Positions 40,600-50,230 of a DNA stretch of 64,000 bases are shown here, one piece after another. The stretch is taken from the NCBI GenBank assembly GCA_030704615.1, contig CM060731.1, positions 95,770,756-95,834,755 of the forward strand, given 5' to 3'. This DNA is from Takakia lepidozioides (taxonomy: Eukaryota > Streptophyta > Takakiopsida > Takakiales > Takakiaceae). The position numbers were made by a program, and so were the translations under genes. The notes under the pieces are model-generated. The model was not told the DNA's origin and did not search any database. It was given only the letters and a program-made list of their open reading frames with translations. Positions within the stretch are counted from its first letter, which is position 1. Every line of letters starts with the position of its first letter.

Positions 40600-41270
40600 T
40601 ACTACCCCCGAATGGAAATTCGGCACCCAATATCCAACAGAGGAAGCCCGGATTAAGTCGCCTCGGGCGCAGAGGCCGGAGTGTGTGCGACAGAGAACAT
40701 CCCCTGGATGGAGATTCGGCGCCGAATTTCCATCCGGGCCCCCCCAAAGGGAGTCGTGTCGGGGGGTCAGGCCGAAAACTGGACGGCATAAAAACATCCC
40801 CAGATGGAAAAACGGCGCCGAATTTCCATCCGGGGCGGTTCGGATGCAGTCGGGGAGGGGGGAGTGGCCTGCACTTGGCCGTCACATTTCAACCCCCGGA
40901 CGGAAATTCGGCACCGAATATCGAACAGGGGACGCCCGGATGAAGTCGCCTCGGGCGCAGAGGCCGACAAGTGTGCGACAGAGAACATCCCCTGGATGGA
41001 GATTCGGCGCCGAATTTCCATCCGGGTCCCCCCCAAAGGAAGTCTTGTCGGGGGGTCAGACCGAAAACTGGCCGACATAAAAACCTCCCCAGATGGGAAA
41101 ACGGCGCCGAATTTCAATTCGGGGCCATTCCAATGCAGTCGGGAAGAAGGGAGAGGTCGGCACCTGGCCGTCATATTTCAACCCCCGGGACGGAAATTCG
41201 GCACCGAATATCCAACAGAGCGGCGGAGAGGCGGCACCTCTCCGACAGAGACCATCCCCCGGATGGAAAT
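40600..41270. repeat. 290-base higher-order satellite
   Basis: CGGAAATTCGGCACCGAATA-type words recur at about 40613, 40902 and 41192, giving a period of 289-290. Each long unit contains three or so GGCGCC/GGCACC palindromes and shared spacers such as CTCGGGCGCAGAGGCCG and GGGGGGTCAG. Long frames in several phases here are by-products of the repeat. Confidence 0.8.
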
Positions 41271-41274
41271 TCGG

Positions 41275-42150
41275 CGCCGAATTTCCATCCAGCAGGTAAG
41301 TGGAATCCCGGATGGATGGAGATTCGGCGCCGAATTTCCATCCTGCAGGTAATTCGAATACCGGATGGATGGAAATTCGGCGCCGAATTTCCATCCAGCA
41401 GGTAAGTGGAATCCCGGATGGATGGAAATTCGGCGCCGAATTTCCATCCTGCAGGTAATTGATATCCCGGATGGATGGAAATTCGGCGCCGAATTTCCAT
41501 CCAGCAGGTAAGTGGAATCCCGGATGGATGGAGATTCGGCGCCAAATTTCCATTGATCCGGGATTCCACTTACCGGATCAATGGAAATTCGGTGCCGAAT
41601 TTCCATCTAGCAGGTAAGTCGGATCGGTGGCGTATGGATATTCGGCGCCGAATTTCCATTCGCCATGTATTTCATCGCTCAGAATTACCTTCCTGCAGGT
41701 AATTCCCAGATGAGAATTACCTTCGTGCAGGTAATTTCCAGATGAGAATTACCTTCGTGCAGGTAATTCCAATCGATGCCGGTAGGATGTTAATTCCTCG
41801 TCCAGAATTACCTGCACGAAGGTAATTCTGATCGACGAATTACCTGCAGGAAGGTAATTCTCATCTGGGAATTACCTGCACGAAGGTAATTCCTCGCTCA
41901 GAAATACTTGGCGAATGGAAATTCGGCGTCGAATATCCATACGGCACCGATCCGACTTACCTGCTGGATGGAAATTCGGCGCCGAATTTCCATTCATCCG
42001 GGATTCGAATCACCTGCTGGACGGAAATTCGGCGCCGAATTTCCATTCATCCGGTATTCGAATTACCTGCAGGATGGAAATTTGGCGCCGAATTTTCATT
42101 TATCCGGGATTCCACTTACCTGCAGGATGGAAATTCGGCACCGAATTACC
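41275..42150. repeat. Large inverted repeat made of small palindromes, centre about 41787
   Basis: The left arm 41610-41665 is the reverse complement of 41909-41964 with two mismatches. Outer blocks also pair: GGTAAGTGGAATCCCGG at 41295/41399/41507 with CCGGGATTCCACTTACC near 42105, and AATTCGAATACCGG at 41351 with CCGGTATTCGAATT near 42050. Each arm is itself a tandem of perfect palindromes around GGCGCC, for example 28 bases at 41368-41395. The middle (41690-41895) has its own GAATTACC...GGTAATTC palindromes with CCTGCAGG or CTTCGTGCAGG centres. Confidence 0.85.
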
Positions 42151-42900
42151 TGCGTGAGGGAAATTCGGCGCGCCGCCCTACCTTCGCGGATGGAAATTCG
42201 GCGCCGGATTTCCATCCGAGCGCTTCCGAATTACCTGCTTGAGGGAAATTTCCAGCACGCCCTACCTGGCTGGATGGAAATTCGGCGCCGGATTTCCATC
42301 CGCGCGCGCTTCCGAATTACCTGCTTCAGGGAAATTTCCAGCGCCGCACTACCTGGTTGGATGGAAATTCGGCGCCGGATTTCCATCCGAGCGCTTCCGA
42401 ATTACCTGCTTGAGGGAAATTTCCAGCGCCGCCCTACCGGGCTGGATGGAAATTCGGCGCCGGATTTCCATCCGAGCGCTTCCGAATTACCTGCTTGAGG
42501 GAAATTTCCAGCGCCGCCCTACCGGGCTGGATGGAAATTCGGCGCCGGATTTCCATCCGAGCGCTTCCGAATTATCTGCGTGAGGGAAATTTCCAGCGCC
42601 GCCCTACCTGGCTGGATGGAAATTCGGCGCCGGATTTCCATCCGCGCGCTTCCGAATTACCTGCGTGAGGGAAATTTCCAGCGCCGCCCTACCTGGCTGG
42701 ATGGAAATTTGTCGCCGGATTTCCATCCGCGTGCTTCCGAATTACCTGCGTGAGGGAAATTTCCAGCGCCGCCCTTCCTCCGCGGATGGAAATTTGGCGC
42801 CGGATATCCATCCTGCTGCGCTCCGAATTACCTGCAGGATGGAAATCCGGCGCCGGAATTCCATCGTGCAGCGCTCCGAATTACCTCTACGTTGGAAATT
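42151..42900. repeat. 85-base satellite, seven to eight copies
   Basis: TTCCGAATTACCTGC recurs every 85-86 bases from about 42224 (next near 42310, 42395, 42480, 42566). Each unit has GGGAAATTTCCAGCGCCGCC and a GGCGCCGG palindrome (ATTCGGCGCCGGATTTCC). The last units near 42780-42900 are diverged. Confidence 0.85.
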
Positions 42901-43115
42901 CCGGGACTGTTTACGTCGATTTTCATCCGACGTGGAGGGCTTCATCCGACATTTAATTGCGTAGTTGGGCAATAAATGTCGACGGCCGTCGGTTATTATT
43001 CGGGCTGGCGACGCATGGCTTCCTGGACACGTACCCTAAATCTCATGCTAAACTTGGCTTAACATGGTATTCCAGGCATGTACCCCAAAAAAAGAGATCT
43101 TTTTGGCTGGGACTT

Positions 43116-46100
43116 ATGCCGCCTGAAGGGCGTGGCTCTCCTGAGAGAGACCTCACATCCAGACCGCGGCGGAAGTTGAAAGCTCTGTACTACGGACGAC
43201 GGCCAATCTCTCGCATGGCCAAACTGAAGCTCCAGCAGGAGATTCCAGTGTCTTGCTCACAACCTGCGCCAACTGAAGCCGAGTACTCTCAGGCAAGCCA
43301 CTTCTGCTTTCGGTTTGTTCGATTTATTTTTTGCTTTCGCTTTGTTACCTCGCTTTGTTTTTGCATCTTCATCCTGGCTTTGCTGTATGAGTGAACTTTA
43401 GATAGTTGAGTGAACCTTAGATTGTTTGCAATGCGTGTGCAAATCCGGCAGCTCTGGAGAAGGCTGCTTGTGCATGTCATTCTTAGGCAATGGTTGCATT
43501 TGTTTTCATTGTTGTTGCATGGCTCTCCATACTTCCTAAACTTGTTATGTTTTCATTTTTGCTACATGATTGTTGCTATGGTGGTTGCGCTGCTCGTTGC
43601 GATGCTGCTTTTTGCACCGATGTTGGTTTTCACGATTTTTGTCAATGACAGAGTGACGACGAGCCCGGCACGCTGGTGGTATCATCGACAGCTCCAACTC
43701 ATCGCATGTTTGAATCGCCCAACTTGGTGCGAGAGGGCAAACTTAAACCTTTTGTTGGTGGACGGGAGGACTTGCAACGAGATTACGACAGAGTAGGCAT
43801 TGGGGAGGTTGGTGCAGGCGGCATGGCAGGTGAAGGGCGTGAGGACATGAGGACAGCAGATCCGGCAATGGAGGTTGTTCATGCACATGCAGTAGGGCCC
43901 GCCCACGCAAAGAAAAAGAAGAAAGCTAAGCACATGCAATCCCCGGCGAGAGAGCAGTCACGGGCTGCGGAGGGGGGAGTGAGCAGTGCGCGCGAGGGTG
44001 TCAGTTCGCCTCAATCAAAGGTGGTCGTCCTGGAGGGCTCCCCTGCTGCTAGCCCTAGTAAGAAACAGAAAGCCCGTGAGAGGGCAAAAGAGAGGGCAAA
44101 AGAACAGACGAGACAGAATGCTAGCCAGGAGGAAAGACAAAAGGCAGCTGAAGAGGCCAGGGGTGCCCAAATGACAGATGCCAATGTAAGCGAGGGACCC
44201 ACAGAGACGGTGGATCCCTACAAGACACCACAGAGAGGCAGTAGCACACCGGTTAGACCATCGCGGGCAAGAGCAGCCCCCGCAATTACCCATACGGTGG
44301 AGAGTGGAGGAGAGGAAAGAACACCTGAAAGAGCACGGATTGTGCAAGTTCGAGGTGAAGCCAGGGAGAGGGCAGTAGAGACGACGAGAGTGCTGGAGGT
44401 GGTTTCGCAGGTGGCTGACCCTGTTGAGGAGGACGACATGGAGGTTTCTGACCAGGATGACATCCTCCCGGACATCCCCAGGCCCCAAACCCGGAGCATA
44501 CAGGCTGGATTTGGCGGTCCTGGTGGGCTGCCGGAAAACCCCTCTGCAGCAGACGTCATGTCTGAGGCGGATATGAAGTTGGCCGCTGCCAAGATGTTGG
44601 AGGCAACCCACAGCAACATTGGCAGGGTGCTGGGGGGCATGGTGTACCCGGCCAAGCTTCGAATTCCCCTTTGCCGCTTGGTGTCATTGCAGGTGGTGAG
44701 ACCTACCCTCCCAGGCGATATCGACAAGCTGAAATTCTCTTTCCGGGATGGATATCGAATGGGGTCTGCCGCCTTTTACGTTTCCATTGAGAACGACCAC
44801 GGAGCTTCCCGTGCCCACACTTCCGATGAGGTGGACAAATGGGGTCCCCATTGGCAAACGCGAAATGAGGAGTTCCAGAGATCGATTGCTAGTGATCCTC
44901 TTTTCCAGCACATGTCCGGTAAGATGTTCTACGTGTGGGATGGCAATCATCGCCTCCTGGCATGGATGGAGCACATTGCCCAAGCCCACCCCAACGATCT
45001 CGATTGGCATTTCGCCGTCGATTGTGTTGTGCTGAAGGTTGCGGGGCCCAAAGATCGCAGTCTTCTCAAAGCTGCAATGGCCGACATCAACTCGTAAGCT
45101 ACAACCCCTCTCGCTTTTGGACTTTGAATTTGGAAGTCATTTCATTGCGAATCCTCATATATGATGAAAATTCCCATTTCAGTATTGTTTGATGGAAATG
45201 TGGCACTGCAGGGTGACTGAGAATGCCTTCATTGCCACCAACTTGTCCCATATGCTCTTCCGAGTGAAGGATGTCGGGAAGCAGGGGGTGCAAGAGTTTG
45301 CCAATTCCCTCAGTGCCGACCTCCTGCGCAAGTCGGAGGCAAAGGCAGACAGAACGTGGTATAGGCTGAGCGTCGACGCCATGGTGGACTACATATTTCG
45401 GGTAAAGCTCCTGACAGTTTTGTTGAGCTAATCTGTCTCTCCTCCCCCAATAGAAGAAATTGTGTTGAGCAGGATCTCTAATCTTATGTGCGCATTCTTG
45501 ACAGACGAAAATACAGCAGGATTTGGCACATGCGCGGAGGTTCTACATGGAGTCAGAGGAGAAGAATCCAACCCTCCCGGAACTCGAATCGTATGTCAAA
45601 GCTGCGGAGGTGAGGGCCCGCATAAAGTACAAGTCGTGGATGGTAAAGTACGTGGCCATAGCTGATCCCGCCCTTGGTGCCGATTTTCTGGTGGAGGTGG
45701 GGAAGCACTACTCTCGCGCTCTAAAGCCCATGATGACATTGGAGAAGCTCCATCGTCTAGCCACATCCTGTGTGGATGCAACAGAAAAGGTGATACATTC
45801 TTAACAAAATTGTGGTGGCAACAACTCCTTTTTGTGGTGTTTGGCGCTTACGAATATGCTGGGTGGTTGGACAGACCCGGTGGCTCCAAATCTGGAATGG
45901 TTCCCAAAGTACCAGGGACATGTGGAGCTTCCCCAAACCGGACAAACTCTCTGACCCCACATTCGACATGTGGATGAACCGCATGACATGGTGGTTTCAG
46001 GTACTTCCCCACGCTTCGTTTGGGGCTTCTACTCTAGTAGGGGGTGGATTCATTGTATTTTTTGAGGAAAGCGATCTGATGGACAATCTCCACAGGTGAC

Positions 46101-47585
46101 GACAAATGCGCAAGAGCAGCTGGACACACAAGCACATCAGTTCAAGATGGAGATATCTCCTGCAGCAGAGAGCCTACGTGACTATGTGACGAGGTACTTT
46201 CTGCTCTACAAAACCAACCTACTCTTTCGGGAGATAGCAGATGCTCGCCGGAGCCACGAGTTCACCGACCAGCCGAACGCGGACAAAGCAGCAATGCGCC
46301 TTCTGTACAGGTACATACGCGCTGCCTTTCTTTCAAGTCCTGGCATTTCAGGATGTTAGAGGCCTCAAGTGGTGTTAGGGAAAATGGCGCCGAATTTCCA
46401 GTCAGGGCTCCGAAAATGGCTAGGTCCCTAGACTGGCTGGCCCGGAACTGGAAATACGGCGCCATTTTCCAGTTCCAGGCCCTATTGCCGTTCAGGGACT
46501 TAGCCATTTTCGGCCTAAGTCCCTAGACTGGCTGGCCCTGAAGTGGAAATTCGGCGCCATATTCCAGTTTTAGGCCCTATTGCCGTTCAGGGACTTAGCC
46601 ATTTTCGGCCTAAGTCCCTAGAGTGGCTGGCCCGGAACTGGAAATTCGGCGTCGTTTTCCAGTTCTAGGCCCTATTGCCGTCCAGGGACTTAGCCATTTT
46701 CGGGCTAAGTCCCTAGACTGGCTGGCCCTGAACTGGAAATTCGGCGCCATTTTCCAGTTCCAGGCCCTATTGCCGTTCAGGGACTTAGCCATTTTCGGGC
46801 TAAGTCCCTAGACTGGCTGGCCCTGAAGTGGAAATTCGGCGCCATATTCCAGTTTTAGGCCCTATTGCCGTTCAGGGACTTAGCCATTTTCGGGCTAAGT
46901 CCCTAGACTGGGTGGCCCTGAACTGGAAATTTGGCGCCATTTTCCAGTTCCAGGCCGTATTGCCGTTCAGGGACTTAGCCATTTTCGGGCTAAGTCCCTA
47001 GATTGGGTGGCCCTGAACTGGAAATTCGGCGCCATATTCCAGTTGTAGGCCCTATTGCCGTTCAGGGACTTAGCCATTTTCGGACCTCATTGTGTTTTTC
47101 ATGAATGCAGGTACTGTAAGTTCTCCCTTTTGGAGAAAGGTCATCTGTCTTTCGAGCCACCATTCTTCCTGGCATGGAGGAACCCTGGGGCTGACTCCAT
47201 GTACACTGACGATATTGTGAAGGAGTGGCATCTGGAACATTTGCGTGATTGCCCTTGGTATGTGGACCTTCCGCCCGGCTCGCTCGACCCATCCGAGTTT
47301 CAATTGAAGCTGGATGCTGAATTCCGACGAAACCGGGCTCCGCTGCCTCCGTTGGGTGCAAAAGAGGCAAAAGCGCTTGCGAACTCCAGGAAAGCGGCAG
47401 AGCTTGCTCAGGCAGGAATTCAGGAGAAATTGCATGAGAAGAGTAAAGGTCAAAGGAAAAGGACAAGGAAACAGGTGACTGTAGTAACACCCAAAAAGAA
47501 GAAAACCATCCAAAATATGGACTTTTGTACTAACAAATGCATATGTGTCATGTTTGGAACCACCACATTGCATGTCTGTTTGTAA
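43116..47585 (+). CDS. ParB-like domain gene, second copy, methyltransferase half absent
   Basis: Exons: 43116-43292 (tentative, GC donor AG|GCAAGC), 43652-45093, 45212-45401, 45505-45789, 45875-46000, 46096-46310, 47111-47585. Introns match the minus-strand copy one for one. After a charged N-terminus (KKKKKAKHMQSPAREQ; RAKERAKEQTRQ) the ParB-like fold is intact: IPLCRLVSLQVVRPTLPGDI, FRDGYRMGSAAFYVSIEN, HMSGKMFYVWDGNHRLLAWM. The middle conserves ADPALGADFLVEVGKHYS, TRWLQIWNGSQSTRDMWSFP and PPFFLAWRNPGADSMY. Homology stops after VTVVTPKKKK; the frame then runs into unrelated sequence and stops at 47585, eight bases before an LTR retrotransposon. The methyltransferase exons are not found on the far side of that element. 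Confidence 0.7.
46380..47090. repeat. 95-base GGCGCC satellite inside an intron
   Basis: GGGACTTAGCCATTTTCGG recurs at about 46495, 46592, 46686, 46783, 46877, 46973 and 47068. Between are AACTGGAAATTCGGCGCCAT and TTTTCCAGTTCCAGG, which pair with each other, and GGGACTTAGCC pairs with GGCTAAGTCCC. Each unit can therefore fold into two hairpins. It fills most of the 800-base intron before the last exon of the ParB-like gene. Confidence 0.9.
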
Positions 47586-47592
47586 TGCCAAG

Positions 47593-48610
47593 TGTTAGAG
47601 GACTGTAGGGGACTTAGACACTTATACGGGATCTGTAGGGTACCCTTAAATTTTGCACAGACTGAGACCAACAGGAGCCTTAGGGGTGACAGCAGCGCAC
47701 TGTAGAGGGGGGTTACACAGTCGTCACAGCCCACACAGCCGTCACAGTCGTCACAGCCAACACAGCCGTCACAGTCCACACAGCCAACACAGCCAACACA
47801 GCCCGTCACAGTCGTCACAGTCGTCACAGCCAACACAGCCGACACAGCCAACACAGCCCGGCACAGCCACACAGCCAGTCACAGCCCGACACAGCCAAAC
47901 ACAGTCGCACAGCCAGTCACAGCCCGTCACAGTTTCACACAGCCAGTCACAGCTTGACACAGCTGTCACGATCATAGGGAACGAAGAGTAGGACAGAGAA
48001 CGACTGTGGGGAACAACACCTGCGAAGGGAACATGTTAGTTCACAGACGACGGTTAGTGAGGGAAACGGTTAGAACTGCGGATAGGAAGATAAAAGGGAA
48101 AACGGGGAATGAAGAGGGGATATAGATTTTTATCATTCTTCAGAGGAGGACTTCTTAGTCAGGCTGGAGCGGAGATCGGAAGCAAAAGATGGAGAGCACG
48201 GTGAAGGAGGAAAGAGGATTAGTAGATGCTTGTTATATGCAAAGCTGTAGTGATATTGTAGAGCAGATTAGAGACATAATGGCTTCGGCCTGATACCTGA
48301 TAAATCATAATCTGATACTTATACGATACAATCACACTGTGTAGAGAGATCTGAGTGAAGCTGTGGATTGAATGGATGAGTGAAGGAAACCGATAGATTG
48401 ATGAAGCAAACTGATATTTAATTATCAATGGTAAGGTAGCTAAGATGAATGCGGAAAGGGAAACAAATAGGAAACACCCCCATGATACACTAGCTGTAGG
48501 TCATGACTGATTGTTCTGCGCGGGCTGAGTACTTAGAGATTTCCAACTCTTCTATCTTGGAGTTTCCGCCTCGGATAGCGAAGGGATGGATGAGTAAAAG
48601 CCGCGCGACA
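47593..48610 (+). repeat. 5' LTR of the Athila/Tat-like element
   Basis: 1018 bases, TGTTAGAGGACTGTAGGGGA to GCCGCGCGACA. It carries the CACAGCC minisatellite (about 47715-47965). The following TGGCGACCATACTGGGGA sets the boundary. Confidence 0.93.
47715..47965 (+). repeat. CACAGCC minisatellite in the 5' LTR
   Basis: Irregular tandem of 9-15-base units of the type CCGTCACAGT, CCAACACAG and CCGACACAG. The 3' LTR copy is about 40 bases longer. The same kind of unit forms the end of the pol ORF (54460-54690). Confidence 0.9.
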
Positions 48611-49198
48611 TTTGGCGACCATACTGGGGACCTGGGACATGAACAACCAGATGTGACAGGCATCTGGTGGGATCATGGTGGTTGGACCATTAAAGAATTT
48701 GAAGTGAATCAAATTCCCTGTGGAACGAAGGAAGAAAGATTGTCCAAACGATTCTTTCAAAGGTTCTTGGAATTGCCAGACGGTTGTAAAGAAAATATTC
48801 TTAAACGAGTGCATGATGCTGATCCAGAATGGGGTCTGGAGAAAGGAGTGATAAAGATTTATCAGGTAGCCTGTAGAGGAAGAGCACGTTGGTTACCAAC
48901 ATTGGTTTATGTGATAGCATTGCTATCCATTAAACGAGTAGAGTTTGAAGGCTGGGAAGAAAGAAAGGTGAATGTTTATACTCATATGCATGAAGAGCTT
49001 GTACTGGTAAAGAATTGGATTCCAAAGGATATTTTGTGGATCAAACTCACACCAAGAACAGCTTTTCAGACTTGTTTGCCATATGGTTATATGGTAACGG
49101 AGACTTCAAGTATAGCCAAGGGTGCATTGAAGCTTGAAAGAAACCCAGGCATATACGAGAGATATTACAGAAGAGAGTTTTGGTTATTGCCACATTAA
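48503..49198 (+). CDS. ORF1 of the element, starting inside the LTR, function unknown
   Basis: Open for 231 codons. Possible ATGs at 48503 and 48589 both lie within the LTR, so the frame crosses the LTR end and primer site. The downstream part looks like a folded protein (WWDHGGWTIKEFEVNQIP; FFQRFLELPDGCKENILKRV; ARWLPTLVYVIALLSIKRVE). I recognise no domain. Some Tat/Ogre elements carry an extra ORF before gag in this position. Confidence 0.5.
   Translation: MTDCSARAEYLEISNSSILEFPPRIAKGWMSKSRATFGDHTGDLGHEQPDVTGIWWDHGGWTIKEFEVNQIPCGTKEERLSKRFFQRFLELPDGCKENILKRVHDADPEWGLEKGVIKIYQVACRGRARWLPTLVYVIALLSIKRVEFEGWEERKVNVYTHMHEELVLVKNWIPKDILWIKLTPRTAFQTCLPYGYMVTETSSIAKGALKLERNPGIYERYYRREFWLLPH
48613..48630 (+). 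promoter_or_regulatory. Primer-binding site of the Athila/Tat-like element
   Basis: TGGCGACCATACTGGGGA, two bases after the LTR end. It starts with TGG as required to pair with a tRNA CCA end and resembles the TGGCGCC...GGGGA sites of plant Athila/Tat elements. I cannot name the tRNA with confidence. Confidence 0.65.
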
Positions 49199-49219
49199 AA
49201 TAAATGAAAGACATGGGAC

Positions 49220-50230
49220 ATGAGTGATGAAAGAGAAGCTAGACGACAGAGATATTCAGCAAAAAAAGAAAGCTATCTGAAAGCTAATTATCCATATCTT
49301 TGGGAGAGAGGAATAGACATAGGGGAATCATCTGGACCTCTCACACCATCAAGATCAAAGAGTGCATCACCTATACCGGAAGAACTAGAGTTGGATGCCA
49401 CTCCTTCTGTTTCTTTGCAAGAAAGATTAAGGGAATTGGTACAGGAAGAAGATCAATCACGAGGTGAAAGATCTGAGGTACATCCTTGGATAAAAGACTT
49501 GACAGAAATCTTTGATAAGAGTTGGCATGGAACACCAAAAGCAGGAACTCCAGTTTCTGAAGCAGAAGATGAAGAAGGAGAAGAGGATGTGGCAGAGCCA
49601 ACGGAGAGTTCAGACTCTCCAACACCATTACAGTTGAGTTACATGAGTGAAGAAGAAACCCAAGGGCAGAACTTGGAGGATGAAAACAAAGAGAAGAAAT
49701 TAGAAGAGGAAGAATATGAAGAAGTAGACCCAACAGCTGAGGTTGAGACTACAACCAGGACATCCCAACCCGTTGGACCTGGATCAAGTGGAGCACTTGG
49801 ATCACAGGCCAACGAAGGTGTCGGCTCAGGGGGATCAGGCGGGCTGCCTGGATCTGGCTCTGGGGGGACAGGGAGTGTGGGAAGTAGTGCAACTGAAGCT
49901 GGGAATACTGTGAATATCGTGGGACCAGAAGCAAGGAGTGCTCAAGGGCCACCACTTGGTGGAAGATCCACCACAAAAACAACAGGTCCAGAAGGACCAG
50001 CACCAGCAAGGGTGCCAGCACCTGTCAGTGGGCAGAAGGTAGGGCCACAGATGGCGTTACAACCAACACGGGCAAAACCACCCTTTCCAGTATATTCAGG
50101 GAAAGGGGATCCCGATGTACACATTAGCCAATTTGAGCACATGTGTATAGTGAACAATGAGAATGGCGATGATGCCAAGATGAGACTGTTTCCTTGTTCA
50201 CTTATCAACAGAGCTATGTTACTATTGTAA
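49220..50230 (+). CDS. Gag of the Athila/Tat-like element, internally deleted
   Basis: A basic start (MSDEREARRQRYSAKKESYL) is followed by a long acidic, then Gly/Ser/Pro-rich linker. The capsid start is PPFPVYSGKGDPDVHISQFE, MCIVNNENGDDAKMRLFPCS. Right after LFPCS, where about 150 residues of capsid are expected, the sequence jumps into the zinc knuckle CYYCNQPGHRKAAC in a different frame (from 50217, the pol frame). The deletion therefore removes the capsid core and breaks the gag frame, giving a false stop at 50230. Confidence 0.75.
   Translation: MSDEREARRQRYSAKKESYLKANYPYLWERGIDIGESSGPLTPSRSKSASPIPEELELDATPSVSLQERLRELVQEEDQSRGERSEVHPWIKDLTEIFDKSWHGTPKAGTPVSEAEDEEGEEDVAEPTESSDSPTPLQLSYMSEEETQGQNLEDENKEKKLEEEEYEEVDPTAEVETTTRTSQPVGPGSSGALGSQANEGVGSGGSGGLPGSGSGGTGSVGSSATEAGNTVNIVGPEARSAQGPPLGGRSTTKTTGPEGPAPARVPAPVSGQKVGPQMALQPTRAKPPFPVYSGKGDPDVHISQFEHMCIVNNENGDDAKMRLFPCSLINRAMLLL

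Noticed and set aside
41056-42900. Many overlapping open frames reading MEIRRRISI / GWKFGAEFPS repeats on both strands
   Set aside because: They are six-frame readings of the GGCGCC palindromic satellites; frames are open in several phases at once and contain no independent conservation.
40085-42900. CRISPR-like regular repeats with spacers
   Set aside because: Spacers are themselves repeated, periods vary between blocks, units are full palindromes, there are no cas genes and the context is eukaryotic.
47450-47975. Minus-strand Cys/Gly/Val-rich frame (GCVGCVGCVDC)
   Set aside because: Antisense translation of the LTR minisatellite; the same artefact occurs in the 3' LTR.
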